Shown here one piece after another: positions 44,743-54,593 of a stretch of DNA of 64,000 nt; the stretch's first letter is position 1; each line of letters starts with the position of its first letter. The translations under genes were made by a program, and so were the position numbers. Source of the stretch: Sulfuritalea sp. (GTDB taxonomy: Bacteria > Pseudomonadota > Gammaproteobacteria > Burkholderiales > Rhodocyclaceae). Where the stretch lies: NCBI GenBank assembly GCA_016710465.1, contig JADJVS010000002.1, positions 62,001 through 126,000 of the forward strand, read 5' to 3'. The notes under the pieces are model-generated. The model was given only the letters and a program-made list of their open reading frames with translations, ran no database searches and was not told the DNA's origin.

Positions 44743-45930
44743 ATGGCTGACCAATTCGAGGTTCTGATACTCAACAACGTTTCGCAAAACGGCCTCAAGC
44801 GCCTTGGCGACCGTTTCGCCTGCGGCAAGGAGGTCGCCAAGCCCGATGCCATCCTGCTGCGCTCGGCCGACCTGCACAAGGTCGAGATCGCCAGGTCGGT
44901 GCTGGCCATCGGCCGCGCCGGTTCCGGCACCAACAACATCCCGGTGGGCGAGATGACCAAGCGCGGCGTGCCGGTGTTCAATGCGCCCGGCGCCAACGCC
45001 AACGCGGTAAAGGAACTCGTGCTGGCGGGGATGCTGCTCGCGGCGCGCAACATCGGTGGCGCGATGAGGTTCGTGTCGGCCCTGGATCCCAAGGATCCGG
45101 AGATGGAAAAGAAGGTCGAGGATGGCAAGAAGACCTTCGCCGGCTACGAGATTTCCGGGCACACGCTGGGTGTCGTCGGCCTCGGCAAGATCGGCTGCCT
45201 GGTGGCCGATGCCGCGATCAAGCTGGGCATGCACGTGGTCGGCTACGATCCCGAGATTACCGTCGATGCCGCCTGGAGCCTGCCGTCGCAGGTGCGCCGG
45301 GCGAATTCGCTGGGCGAGGTGCTGAAGAGCTGCAACTTCATCACCCTGCACGTGCCGCTGGTCGATGCCACGCGCAAGATGATCAATGCTGCCAGCATCG
45401 AGCAAATGAAGCACGGCGCCGTCCTGCTCAACTTTTCCCGCGAAGGTGTTGTTGACGAGGATGCCGTGCTTAAGGCCTTGGAAGCCAAGAAGCTGGGTTG
45501 CTATGTTTGCGACTTTCCCAGTCCCCACGTCAATGCCCATCCGCATGTCGTGGCCTTGCCTCACCTTGGCGCCTCGACCCGCGAGGCGGAAGAAAATTGC
45601 GCGATCATGGTCGCCGATCAGGTGCGCGACTACCTGCTCGATGGCAACATCGTCAATTCGGTCAACTTCCCGAATGTGGTAATGCCGCGGGAGTCGACTT
45701 ACCGGCTGGCGATCGCCAACGCCAACGTGCCGAACATGGTCGGCCAGATTTCGACGGCAATGGCCGAGGCCAAGCTCAACATCCACAACATGATGAACAA
45801 GTCGAAGAAGGATCTGGCTTACACGCTGGTGGATGTCGACAGCAAGGTGCCAAAGAAGGTGATCGACCAGATCGCCAGGATCGAGGGCGTGCTTGCCGTA
45901 CGGTACCTGCCGATGCCAGAGGACAGATGA
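44743..45930 (+). CDS. serA: D-3-phosphoglycerate dehydrogenase (short, ACT-type)
   Basis: A 395-residue NAD-dependent enzyme making 3-phosphohydroxypyruvate, the substrate of SerC. GVVGLGKIGCLVADAA is the dinucleotide motif, and HLGASTREAEENCA carries the catalytic histidine. A C-terminal ACT domain (about 320-395) would sense serine. The stop overlaps pheA (ATGA). Confidence 0.93.
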   Translation: MADQFEVLILNNVSQNGLKRLGDRFACGKEVAKPDAILLRSADLHKVEIARSVLAIGRAGSGTNNIPVGEMTKRGVPVFNAPGANANAVKELVLAGMLLAARNIGGAMRFVSALDPKDPEMEKKVEDGKKTFAGYEISGHTLGVVGLGKIGCLVADAAIKLGMHVVGYDPEITVDAAWSLPSQVRRANSLGEVLKSCNFITLHVPLVDATRKMINAASIEQMKHGAVLLNFSREGVVDEDAVLKALEAKKLGCYVCDFPSPHVNAHPHVVALPHLGASTREAEENCAIMVADQVRDYLLDGNIVNSVNFPNVVMPRESTYRLAIANANVPNMVGQISTAMAEAKLNIHNMMNKSKKDLAYTLVDVDSKVPKKVIDQIARIEGVLAVRYLPMPEDR

Positions 45931-47030
45931 CGGCCGACGGCGACCGGAAGACCGACGAAGTCGCCGAGCTTGGGCTGCTTCGCGACCAGATCGACGCGAT
46001 CGATGGCGATCTGTTGCGCCTGATCAATGAGCGCGCGAAGCTTGCCAGGCGCATCGGCGAAATCAAGCAGGGCAACATCTATCGTCCGGAGCGTGAGGCA
46101 CAGGTATTGCGCCGCGTCGCCGAGCGCAATCCCGGGCCGTTGCCGGCGGTGGCGGCGCAACGCATAGTGCGCGAGGTCATGTCGGCCTGCCTGGCGCTTG
46201 AACAGCCACTGAATATCGCCTATCTGGGGCCGGCCGGTACCTACTCGGAGTCGGCGGCGCGCAAGCATTTCGGCGCCGCGCCGACTTTGCTGGCCTGCCC
46301 CGGCATCGACGACGTGTTTCGTGCCGTCGAGGCCGGCAACGCCGACTATGGAGTGGTTCCGATCGAGAACTCGACCGAAGGGGCCATCGGTCGTTCCCTC
46401 GATCTGCTGCTGTCCTCGCCCTTGCAGATTTGCGGCGAGATCAACCTGCCAATACACCACAAGCTGATGGGACGCGGCGACGGCCCGGCGGCGGTCACGC
46501 GCATCTACTCTCATGCGCAATCGCTGGCGCAATGCCACGAGTGGCTGAATCGCAATCTGCCCCAGGCGCAGCGCGTACCGGTCGCCAGCAATGCCGAGGC
46601 CGCCCGATTGGCGGCCGCTGAAACCGGGACTGCCGCGATTGCCGGCGATGCCGCAGCCGAGCTTTATGGCCTCGCAATCCTCGCCGACAACATAGAGGAC
46701 GATCCAAACAACACCACGCGCTTTGCCGTGGTGGCCGGTCACGATGCCGGGCCTTCCGGTTCTGACCGCACCTCGCTGGTTTGCTCGGCACAGAATCGCC
46801 CAGGCGGTCTGTATCAACTGCTGGCGCCGTTTGCAGACAATGGTGTTTCCATGAGCCGCCTCGAGTCCCGTCCCGCGCGCGGTTTTGGTGGCAGCCGCTG
46901 GGAGTATGTGTTCTACATCGACATTGAAGGCCATCGCAGCGAGCCCGCCGCCACGCGCGCGCTCGACGAGCTGCGCGGACGCGCGGGGTTTGTGAAAATC
47001 CTGGGCTCCTATCCACGAGCGGTTTTCTGA
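45927..47030 (+). CDS. pheA: Chorismate mutase / prephenate dehydratase
   Basis: A 367-residue bifunctional enzyme of phenylalanine synthesis. AroQ mutase domain 1-100 (LRDQIDAIDGDLLRLINERAKL), dehydratase 100-285 (AYLGPAGTYSESAA) and ACT domain with the phenylalanine-binding ESRP motif. ATG 45927 overlaps the serA stop. Confidence 0.95.
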   Translation: MTADGDRKTDEVAELGLLRDQIDAIDGDLLRLINERAKLARRIGEIKQGNIYRPEREAQVLRRVAERNPGPLPAVAAQRIVREVMSACLALEQPLNIAYLGPAGTYSESAARKHFGAAPTLLACPGIDDVFRAVEAGNADYGVVPIENSTEGAIGRSLDLLLSSPLQICGEINLPIHHKLMGRGDGPAAVTRIYSHAQSLAQCHEWLNRNLPQAQRVPVASNAEAARLAAAETGTAAIAGDAAAELYGLAILADNIEDDPNNTTRFAVVAGHDAGPSGSDRTSLVCSAQNRPGGLYQLLAPFADNGVSMSRLESRPARGFGGSRWEYVFYIDIEGHRSEPAATRALDELRGRAGFVKILGSYPRAVF

Positions 47031-47042
47031 AAGGGTTTTGCC

Positions 47043-48137
47043 ATGGGCATCGTTGATCAGGCACCGTCCTATGTTCGCGCCATCTCCCCTTACGTTCCGG
47101 GCAAGCCGATCACGGAACTGGCGCGACAGATGGGGCTCCCCGTCGACAAGATCGTCAAGCTTGCCTCCAACGAGAACCCCCTTGGCATGAGCCCGAAGGC
47201 GCGCAAGGCGGTCGAGGCGGCCTTGTCCGGCGTCGAGCGCTATCCGGACCAGTTCGATCTGATCGCGGCGATTGCCGAGCGCCATGGCGTGGCGCAGGAG
47301 CAGGTGGTGCTCGGCAACGGCTCGAACGACGTGCTGGATCTGGCGGCGCGGGTGTTCCTTGCGCCCGGTCGCTCCGCGGTGTTTTCGCGCCACGCCTTCG
47401 CCGTTTATCCGCTGGCCTCGATGTCGGCGGGGGCGGAATGCCTGGCCGCCCCAGCGAAGAACTACGGCCATGATCCGGCGGCGATGCTGGCGGCGATACG
47501 CGGCGACACCCATCTGGTCTGGATCGCCAACCCGAACAATCCGACCGGCAATTTCCTGCCGCAGGCCGAAGTGCGCGCCTTCATCGAGAAAATCCCGGCC
47601 CACATCTGCGTCGTGCTCGACGAGGCCTATACCGAATATCTGGCGCCGGCGGACCGTGCCGACACGGTGGCCTGGGTGCGCGATTTTCCCAACCTGCTGG
47701 TAGTGCGCACCTTCTCCAAGATTTACGGCCTGGCCGGCCTGCGCGTCGGCTATGGCATCGGTCGTGCTGAAGTGATCGACCTGCTGAACCGCGTGCGCCA
47801 GCCGTTCAACGTCAATAATCTGGCGCTGGCCGGCGCGATCGCCGCCCTCGATGACCATGAATTCCTCGCCCGCAGCTATGAGTCGAATCGCAGCGGCATG
47901 GAACAGATCGTCTCGGGACTGAAGCGGCTTGGGCTGGCGCACATCCCCTCGCATGGCAATTTCGTCACCTTCGAGGTGGCGGACACTCCCGGCGTCAATT
48001 CCCGGTTGCTGAAGCAGGGTGTGATCGTTCGGCCGATCGGCGGCTATGGCATGCCCAATCATCTGCGCGTCACCATCGGCCTGGCGGCGGAGAACGGCAT
48101 TTTCCTCGATGCCCTGGAGAAGGCGCTGCATCCCTGA
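47043..48137 (+). CDS. hisC: Histidinol-phosphate/aromatic aminotransferase
   Basis: A 364-residue class I/II PLP aminotransferase. LASNENPLGMSPKA and the cofactor lysine in RTFSKIYGLAGLRVGY are HisC signatures. Its position between pheA and tyrA suggests an aromatic amino-acid role in addition to or instead of histidine. It shares one base with tyrA. Confidence 0.92.
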   Translation: MGIVDQAPSYVRAISPYVPGKPITELARQMGLPVDKIVKLASNENPLGMSPKARKAVEAALSGVERYPDQFDLIAAIAERHGVAQEQVVLGNGSNDVLDLAARVFLAPGRSAVFSRHAFAVYPLASMSAGAECLAAPAKNYGHDPAAMLAAIRGDTHLVWIANPNNPTGNFLPQAEVRAFIEKIPAHICVVLDEAYTEYLAPADRADTVAWVRDFPNLLVVRTFSKIYGLAGLRVGYGIGRAEVIDLLNRVRQPFNVNNLALAGAIAALDDHEFLARSYESNRSGMEQIVSGLKRLGLAHIPSHGNFVTFEVADTPGVNSRLLKQGVIVRPIGGYGMPNHLRVTIGLAAENGIFLDALEKALHP

Positions 48138-49015
48138 TGCTGAAGAAGCTTGTCGTCTGCGGCGTCGGCCTGATCGGTGGTTCGTTTGCGCTGGGATTGA
48201 AGGCCGCTGACAAGGTCGAAAGCGTGCTTGGCCTTGGCCGCACCCGTGGCCCGCTCGAAGAGGCCTGCCGGCTGGGTGTGATCGACCGTATCGCGGACGG
48301 CTGGGCGGATGCGCTTGCCGGCGCCGAGCTGGTATTGCTGGCCACGCCCGTGGGGCAGATGGAAGCCGTATTCACCGCGTTGGCGCCCCACCTGGGCCCG
48401 GGCACGATCATCACCGATGGCGGCAGCACGAAGACGGATGTGGTGGCTGCGGCACGTGCCGGACTCGGCAACAAGATCGGCCAGTTCATTCCCGGACATC
48501 CGATTGCCGGCGCTGAAAAGAGCGGTGTGGCCGCGGCGAAATCCGATCTCTATGCCGATAGGCGCGTGGTGCTGACGCCGCTGGCGGAAAACTCGCCGGC
48601 CGACGTGGCCCGTTTGCAGTCCATATGGGAAGCCTGCGGAGCCAAGGTATCGCGCCTGGCGCCCGAGGAACATGATCGAGTCTTCGCCGCCGTGAGCCAC
48701 CTGCCGCACCTTCTGGCCTTTGCCCTGGTGCACGATTTCGCGCAGCGGCCGAATTCCGACCAGTTATTCGGCTTTGCCGCAGGTGGCTTCCGCGACTTCA
48801 CGCGCATCGCCAGCAGCCATCCGGAAATGTGGCGCGACATCTGCGTCGCCAATCGCCATGCGCTGCTGCAGGAACTCGATGCCTACATGGTGGAACTGAT
48901 GCGTACCCGCGTGCTGCTGGCCGGTGCCGATGCCGCCGGACTCGAAAGCCTCTTTTCCACGGCACGTGCGCGGCGCGATGCCTGGCTGGATTCCCTGCTG
49001 CCTCCCGGCGAATGA
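48137..49015 (+). CDS. tyrA: Prephenate dehydrogenase
   Basis: A 292-residue NAD-dependent enzyme for tyrosine synthesis. [16 protein letters not shown] is the nucleotide-binding motif, and [14 protein letters not shown] the substrate region. Its stop overlaps the next start, and in relatives tyrA and aroA are sometimes fused. Here they are separate. Confidence 0.94.
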   Translation: MLKKLVVCGVGLIGGSFALGLKAADKVESVLGLGRTRGPLEEACRLGVIDRIADGWADALAGAELVLLATPVGQMEAVFTALAPHLGPGTIITDGGSTKTDVVAAARAGLGNKIGQFIPGHPIAGAEKSGVAAAKSDLYADRRVVLTPLAENSPADVARLQSIWEACGAKVSRLAPEEHDRVFAAVSHLPHLLAFALVHDFAQRPNSDQLFGFAAGGFRDFTRIASSHPEMWRDICVANRHALLQELDAYMVELMRTRVLLAGADAAGLESLFSTARARRDAWLDSLLPPGE

Positions 49016-50958
49016 TGGAAAGCTTGACGCTGCCTCCCTTGCGAATCGCCACGGGGGTGATCCGCCTGCCGGGTTCGAAGAGCATATCCAACCGGATGCT
49101 GCTGCTGGCGGCGCTGGCGCGGGGCAGGACCGAGATCCGCGAGCTGCTCGATTCGGACGATACCCAGGTGATGCTGGCCGCGCTGGCAAGAGTCGGCGTT
49201 GGCGTCACGGCGATCGGGCACAAAGCCTGGGCCGTGGAAGGTTGCGGCGGGGCGTTCCCGGCGCGTGATGCCGATCTGTTCATGGGCAATGCCGGCACCG
49301 CGATCCGGCCGCTCACCGCCGCGCTGGCGCTGTCGGGCGGACACTACCGGCTGTCCGGCGTGCCGCGCATGCATGAGCGGCCGATCGGCGATCTGGTCGA
49401 CGGACTGCGGCAGATCGGTGCCGATGTGCGTTACACGGGCAATCCGGGTTTCCCGCCGCTGGCGATCCACCCCGCAGCGGTCAAGCTGGATGCGCCGATC
49501 CGCATGCGCGGCGACGTGTCCTCGCAATTCCTCACGGCGCTGCTGATGGCGCTGCCATTGACCGGGCGACCGGCGGTCATCGAGATGACTACCGAGCTCA
49601 TCTCCAAACCCTACATCGAGATCACGCTGAACCTGATGGCGCGTTTCGGCGTCGATGTTGTGCGCGAGGGCTGGCAGCGTTTCAACATTCCTGCGGGACA
49701 GGCTTACCGTAGTCCCGGCGTGCTGCACGTCGAGGGCGATGCTTCCGCCGCCTCCTACTTCCTCGCCGCCGGCGCCATCGGTGGCGGCCCGGTGCGGGTC
49801 GAAGGCGTGGGCAGGGGCAGTATCCAGGGCGACGTACGCTTCGCCGACGAACTGGAGAAGCTCGGTGCAACGATCACCTGGGGCGACACCTGGATCGAGG
49901 CTCGGGCGCCGGCGAGCAGCCGGCTGAAAGCCTTCGACCTCGACCTGAACCACATTCCCGACGCGGCGATGACGCTGGCCGTGGCGGCGCTGTTTGCCGA
50001 CGGTCCTTGCCGCCTGCGCAATATCGCCTCCTGGCGGGTCAAGGAAACCGACCGCATTACGGCGATGGCGACGGAATTGAGGAAGCTCGGCGCGTTGGTG
50101 GAAGAGGGCGACGACCATATCGCCGTATCACCAGCGCCGACTCTCACGGCGGGTGCCGCCATCGACACCTACGATGACCACCGCATGGCGATGTGCTTCT
50201 CGTTGGCGGCGCTCGGCGGCGTGCCGGTCACCATCAACGATCCGGCTTGCGTGAACAAGACCTTTCCCGATTACTTCGATGCCTTCGCCGAAATCGCCGC
50301 TCCGGTGATCGCCATCGACGGCCCCTCGGCCTCGGGCAAGGGCACCGTGGCCGAGCGCGTCGCGGCAGCCCTCGGCTACCACTACCTCGACAGCGGCTCC
50401 TTGTATCGGCTTACGGCGCTGGCTGGCCTGCGCGCCGGCAAGGCGCTGGACGACGAGGCGGGGTTGGCGGTCGTGGCGGCAAGCCTGCCGGCGCGCTTTT
50501 CCGCCGGTCGCATCTATCTGAACGAGGACGACGTAACCGACGCCATCCGGACCGAGGAAATCTCGGTCGGCGCCTCGAAAGTCGCGGCCCTGCCGGCGGT
50601 CCGGGCTGCTCTGCTGTCCCGCCAGCGGGCCTACCGACGCTTCCCTGGGCTGGTCGCCGACGGCCGCGATATGGCTTCCGTGGTATTCCCCGGAGCGGTG
50701 GCCAAGGTGTTTTTGACGGCTTCAGCCGCGGCGCGTGCAGAAAGACGCTATAAACAGTTGATCGCAAAGGGGATGCCTGCTAACATGCATGCCCTTTTGC
50801 AGGATTTGCAGGAACGGGATGCGCGCGACGCCCAGCGCAGCGTGGCTCCCCTCAGGCAATGCGACGATGCCGACCTCGTGGATACCACGGAATTGGATAT
50901 CGAAGCCGCAGTCTCTGCCGTGATGGCCATCGCCAAACGGCAAGGTTTGCGAAACTGA
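49012..50958 (+). CDS. aroA-cmk: Fused EPSP synthase / cytidylate kinase
   Basis: One uninterrupted 648-residue frame. Residues 1-425 are EPSP synthase ([33 protein letters not shown], and [14 protein letters not shown] motif). [24 protein letters not shown] then leads with no linker into cytidylate kinase from about residue 427 (P-loop [19 protein letters not shown]). In E. coli these are separate genes. Fused forms are known in some bacteria. Start ATG 49012 or 49015, overlapping tyrA. Confidence 0.93.
   Translation: MMESLTLPPLRIATGVIRLPGSKSISNRMLLLAALARGRTEIRELLDSDDTQVMLAALARVGVGVTAIGHKAWAVEGCGGAFPARDADLFMGNAGTAIRPLTAALALSGGHYRLSGVPRMHERPIGDLVDGLRQIGADVRYTGNPGFPPLAIHPAAVKLDAPIRMRGDVSSQFLTALLMALPLTGRPAVIEMTTELISKPYIEITLNLMARFGVDVVREGWQRFNIPAGQAYRSPGVLHVEGDASAASYFLAAGAIGGGPVRVEGVGRGSIQGDVRFADELEKLGATITWGDTWIEARAPASSRLKAFDLDLNHIPDAAMTLAVAALFADGPCRLRNIASWRVKETDRITAMATELRKLGALVEEGDDHIAVSPAPTLTAGAAIDTYDDHRMAMCFSLAALGGVPVTINDPACVNKTFPDYFDAFAEIAAPVIAIDGPSASGKGTVAERVAAALGYHYLDSGSLYRLTALAGLRAGKALDDEAGLAVVAASLPARFSAGRIYLNEDDVTDAIRTEEISVGASKVAALPAVRAALLSRQRAYRRFPGLVADGRDMASVVFPGAVAKVFLTASAAARAERRYKQLIAKGMPANMHALLQDLQERDARDAQRSVAPLRQCDDADLVDTTELDIEAAVSAVMAIAKRQGLRN
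49191..49212 (+). repeat. Dispersed 22-bp motif, copy 11 (aroA)
   Basis: AGTCGGCG, TTGGCGTC, ACGGCG, then ATCG. It is in the sense orientation, encoding RVGVGVTAI. Confidence 0.7.
50121..50142 (-). repeat. Dispersed 22-bp motif, copy 12 (antisense in aroA)
   Basis: On the minus strand: AGTCGGCG, CTGGTGAT, ACGGCG, then ATAT. A second copy in the same gene, in the opposite orientation. Confidence 0.7.
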
Positions 50959-51074
50959 TGAAGGTTATTTGAGCAGCATTGCATCAACGGCGTCATGCCG
51001 GCCGCCCGGCCGGTAGGGCAAAGTCCAACCAACCCGTCACCCCGGTGACACCCCTCTGTAAGGTCCCCCACTCA

Positions 51075-52784
51075 ATGTCTACCGCAGCTATTGCCGAAGC
51101 ATCACCCATGGAGAGTTTTGCCGCACTGTTCGAGGAAAGCCTCCAGCGCCAGGAAATGCGTGCCGGTGAAGTCATCACCGCCGAAATCGTCCGCATCGAC
51201 CAGAACTTCGTGGTCGTCAATGCGGGCCTGAAGTCCGAATCCATGATTCCCGCCGAGGAATTCCACAACGAACGCGGCGAAGTCGAGGCCAAGCCCGGCG
51301 ACTTCGTCCTCGTCGCCATCGAGATGCTCGAAGACGGCTACGGCGCCACGCGTTTGAGCCGCGAGAAGGCCAAGCGCATTGCCGCCTGGAACGACCTCGA
51401 CAAGGCCATGAATGACGGCATCCTGATCAAGGGCCTGGTCACCGGCAAGGTCAAGGGCGGCCTCACCGTCATGGTGAATGGCATCCGCGCCTTCCTTCCC
51501 GGTTCGCTGGTCGATACCCGCCCGGTCAAGGACACCACGCCGTTTGAAAATCGCGAATTCGAGTTCAAGGTCATCAAGCTCGACCGCAAGCGCAACAACG
51601 TCGTCGTCTCGCGCCGTGCCGTGCTCGAAGCCAGCATGGGCGAAGAGCGCCAGAAGCTGCTCGAGAACCTGCAGGAAGGCACGGTCATCAAGGGCATCGT
51701 CAAGAACATCACCGACTACGGCGCATTCGTCGACCTCGGCGGCATCGACGGCCTGCTGCACATCACCGACCTGGCCTGGCGCCGCGTGCGTCACCCCAGC
51801 GAAGTGCTCAACGTCGGCGACGAAGTCACCGCCAAGGTGCTCAAGTTCGATCAGGAGAAGAACCGCGTCAGCCTCGGCATGAAGCAGCTCGGCGAAGATC
51901 CGTGGGTGGGAATCGCCCGTCGTTATCCGCAGGGCACGCGCCTGTTCGGCAAGGTCACCAACCTGACCGACTACGGTGCCTTCGTCGAGATCGAGCAGGG
52001 CATCGAAGGCCTGGTGCACGTCTCCGAAATGGACTGGACCAACAAGAACATCCACCCGACCAAGGTTGTCCAGCTCGGCGACGAAGTCGAAGTGATGATC
52101 CTCGAAATCGACGAAGACCGTCGCCGCATCTCGCTGGGCATGAAGCAGTGCATGGCGAACCCGTGGGACGATTTCGCCATGAACCACAAGAAGGGCGACA
52201 AGGTTCGCGGCGCCATCAAGTCGATCACCGACTTCGGCATCTTCATCGGCCTGCCCGGTGGCATCGACGGCCTGGTGCACCTGTCCGACCTGTCCTGGTC
52301 GGTTACCGGCGAGGAAGCCAAGCAGAACTTCAAGAAGGGTGACGAGGTCGAGGCCGTGGTGCTCTCCATTGACGTCGACAAGGAGCGCATCTCGCTCGGC
52401 GTCAAGCAACTCGATGGCGACCCCTTCACCAGTTTCGTTGCGACCCATGACAAGAACAGCCTGGTCACCGGCACGGTCAAGAGCGTCGATCAGCGCGGAG
52501 CGGTGATCGATCTCGGCACCGAGGTCGAGGGCTACCTGCGCGTGTCCGAATTCTCGCGAGATCGCATCGAGGACCTGAGCCAGCATCTGAAGGTGGGTGA
52601 CGTGATCGAGACCCTGATCGTAAACGTCGATCGCAAAACGCGTTCGATCAATCTTTCGGTCAAGGCCAAGGACCAGGTCGAGCAGAACCAGGCGATGCAG
52701 AAGCTGGCCGCGGACACTTCGTCGGCGAGCAGCGGCACCACCAACCTGGGCGCCTTGCTCAAGGCCAAGCTCAACCAGCAGTAA
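51075..52784 (+). CDS. rpsA: 30S ribosomal protein S1
   Basis: A 569-residue RNA-binding protein with six S1 repeats, e.g. [23 protein letters not shown] and [24 protein letters not shown] (each quoted in part). The start at 51075 ([23 protein letters not shown] region) gives the usual betaproteobacterial N-terminus. It is preceded by a 116-base leader containing GC-rich inverted repeats near 50998-51013 and 51035-51048, possibly used in autoregulation. Confidence 0.96.
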   Translation: MSTAAIAEASPMESFAALFEESLQRQEMRAGEVITAEIVRIDQNFVVVNAGLKSESMIPAEEFHNERGEVEAKPGDFVLVAIEMLEDGYGATRLSREKAKRIAAWNDLDKAMNDGILIKGLVTGKVKGGLTVMVNGIRAFLPGSLVDTRPVKDTTPFENREFEFKVIKLDRKRNNVVVSRRAVLEASMGEERQKLLENLQEGTVIKGIVKNITDYGAFVDLGGIDGLLHITDLAWRRVRHPSEVLNVGDEVTAKVLKFDQEKNRVSLGMKQLGEDPWVGIARRYPQGTRLFGKVTNLTDYGAFVEIEQGIEGLVHVSEMDWTNKNIHPTKVVQLGDEVEVMILEIDEDRRRISLGMKQCMANPWDDFAMNHKKGDKVRGAIKSITDFGIFIGLPGGIDGLVHLSDLSWSVTGEEAKQNFKKGDEVEAVVLSIDVDKERISLGVKQLDGDPFTSFVATHDKNSLVTGTVKSVDQRGAVIDLGTEVEGYLRVSEFSRDRIEDLSQHLKVGDVIETLIVNVDRKTRSINLSVKAKDQVEQNQAMQKLAADTSSASSGTTNLGALLKAKLNQQ

Positions 52785-52793
52785 GCTGATGCC

Positions 52794-53087
52794 ATGACCA
52801 AATCGGAACTCATCGCCCGGCTGGCGGAGCGGTTTCCCCAGCTCGTGGCGAAGGATGCCGACTTCGCCGTCAAGATGATTCTCGATGCGCTCACCTCGGC
52901 CCTGGTCAAGGGCGATCGCATCGAGATCCGCGGCTTCGGCAGTTTCGCGTTGAACTATCGACCACCGCGTGTCGGCCGCAACCCCAAGTCGGGCGACAAG
53001 GTGCAGGTACCCGAGAAGTACGTGCCGCATTTCAAGGCCGGCAAGGAGTTGCGCGAGAGGGTCGATTACGGGGCAGAGGGTCGTTGA
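52794..53087 (+). CDS. ihfB: Integration host factor beta subunit
   Basis: A 97-residue DNA-bending protein of the HU/IHF family. [17 protein letters not shown] and the arm region [20 protein letters not shown] (parts) identify IHF-beta; [11 protein letters not shown] holds the intercalating proline. It follows rpsA by 9 bases, as in E. coli. Its product probably binds the IHF site at 3495. Confidence 0.95.
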   Translation: MTKSELIARLAERFPQLVAKDADFAVKMILDALTSALVKGDRIEIRGFGSFALNYRPPRVGRNPKSGDKVQVPEKYVPHFKAGKELRERVDYGAEGR

Positions 53088-53171
53088 CGGCGTGATTTCG
53101 GCCGCTCCGGGGGCGGCGTTTGCCCCCTCCGGATCCCGGTCATCCGGCCACACCCTTCGACCGTCCGAATC

Positions 53172-53405
53172 ATGAACTTCCTGATCAAGCTGCTGGTCTG
53201 GATGCTGCGCATCGTCGTGTTTGTCGGCCTGTTCGGGCTGGCGATCAAGAACAGCGGGCCGATGGAATTGAGATTCTTTTTTGACCAGGCGTGGACCGCA
53301 CCGGTGTCGGTGGTGGTGCTCGTCGTGTTCGCCTTTGGCGTCGCGGTCGGCCTGACCGCGGCACTTGGTGTTTTCCTGCGGCCGGCCAGCGGTCGCAAGT
53401 CCTGA
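53172..53405 (+). CDS. lapA: LapA-family membrane protein
   Basis: A 77-residue protein with two membrane helices (about 4-24 and 41-63) and the short basic tail of LapA/DUF1049 proteins. LapA and LapB work together in control of lipopolysaccharide assembly at the inner membrane. lapB follows after six bases. Confidence 0.87.
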   Translation: MNFLIKLLVWMLRIVVFVGLFGLAIKNSGPMELRFFFDQAWTAPVSVVVLVVFAFGVAVGLTAALGVFLRPASGRKS

Positions 53406-53411
53406 GCCGTC

Positions 53412-54587
53412 ATGGAAATCGAACTGTGGTGGCTGCTGGTGCTGCCGGTCTTTTTCGCTTTCGGCTGGGTTGCCGCGCGCATCGATATCAAGCACCTGCT
53501 GCAAGAGTCGCGCGCCCTGCCGCGTTCCTATTTCAAGGGGCTGAATTTCCTGCTCAATGAACAGCCGGACCAGGCGATCGAGGCCTTCATCGAGGCCGCG
53601 CGCGTCGATCCGGAAACCATCGAGCTGCACTTCGCGCTGGGCAACCTGTTCCGCCGGCGCGGTGAAACGGATCGCGCGATCCGCGTGCATCAGAATCTGA
53701 TCGATCGCGATGGCCTGACCCAGGCCCAGCGCCTGCACGCGCTCGCGGAATTGGGTCAGGACTATCTCAAGGCCGGCCTGCTCGATCGCGCCGAGGAAAT
53801 CTTCATCAAGTTGCGCGATACCGAGCGCAACGAAGAGGCCTTGAAGAATCTGCTGGAGATATATCAGCAGGAAAAAGAGTGGGCCAAGGCCATCGTGGTG
53901 GCCGAGGCCATGCCGAATCATTCGGATCACCTGTGGCAAAAGGCGATCGCGGAATTCCGCTGCGAGCTGGCCAGTGGTGAATTGCTCGCCGGCAACCCCG
54001 AGCGTGCTCGCGAACTGCTCGATGCAGCGCTGGCGGTGAATCGCAAGTGCGTCCGTGCCACCCTGCTGCTGGGGGAACTGGCGGCGAAAGTCGGCGCTGG
54101 CGAGACGGCGATCGAACACTGGAAACGCGTCGAACAGCAGAATCCGGTGTACCTGGCCCTGATCGCCGAAAAGCTGATGGCCGTGCATGTAAGCATTGGG
54201 CGTCTGGAACAGGGCCGGGAACTGCTGCGCAGTTGGCTGGAGCGCCATCCGTCGCTCGACTTGCTCGATGCGGTATTTCGCATCGAACTCGACAACGATG
54301 GCCCGGAAGCCGCCTATGCGCTTGTGCGCGAGGAATTGCGACGCAATCCGACCCTGCTCGGTCTCGACAAGCTGCTTGAAGCGCAGATTCTCGTCGCGCC
54401 GGTGGAGAAACGCGCCGACCTGGAACTGATCAAGAACCTGATCCACAATCACACCCGTCGCGTGGCGCGCTACCGTTGTGACGCCTGCGGCTTCAAGGCA
54501 CGACAGTTCTACTGGCGTTGTCCGGGCTGCGGAGGCTGGGAAACCTATCCGCCGCGCCGCACCGAAGAATTCGACATCACCCTCTGA
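53412..54587 (+). CDS. lapB: LPS assembly regulator with TPR repeats
   Basis: A 391-residue protein: one N-terminal membrane helix, a series of TPR repeats (about 45-330, e.g. PDQAIEAFIEAARVDPETIEL) and a C-terminal rubredoxin-type metal site (YRCDACGF, WRCPGCGGW). LapB adjusts LpxC stability in enterobacteria. A motif copy at 54089 encodes KVGAGETAI within a TPR. Confidence 0.93.
   Translation: MEIELWWLLVLPVFFAFGWVAARIDIKHLLQESRALPRSYFKGLNFLLNEQPDQAIEAFIEAARVDPETIELHFALGNLFRRRGETDRAIRVHQNLIDRDGLTQAQRLHALAELGQDYLKAGLLDRAEEIFIKLRDTERNEEALKNLLEIYQQEKEWAKAIVVAEAMPNHSDHLWQKAIAEFRCELASGELLAGNPERARELLDAALAVNRKCVRATLLLGELAAKVGAGETAIEHWKRVEQQNPVYLALIAEKLMAVHVSIGRLEQGRELLRSWLERHPSLDLLDAVFRIELDNDGPEAAYALVREELRRNPTLLGLDKLLEAQILVAPVEKRADLELIKNLIHNHTRRVARYRCDACGFKARQFYWRCPGCGGWETYPPRRTEEFDITL
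54089..54110 (+). repeat. Dispersed 22-bp motif, copy 13 (lapB)
   Basis: AGTCGGCG, CTGGCGAG, ACGGCG, then ATCG. It is in the sense orientation, encoding KVGAGETAI. Confidence 0.7.
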
Positions 54588-54593
54588 AACTTC

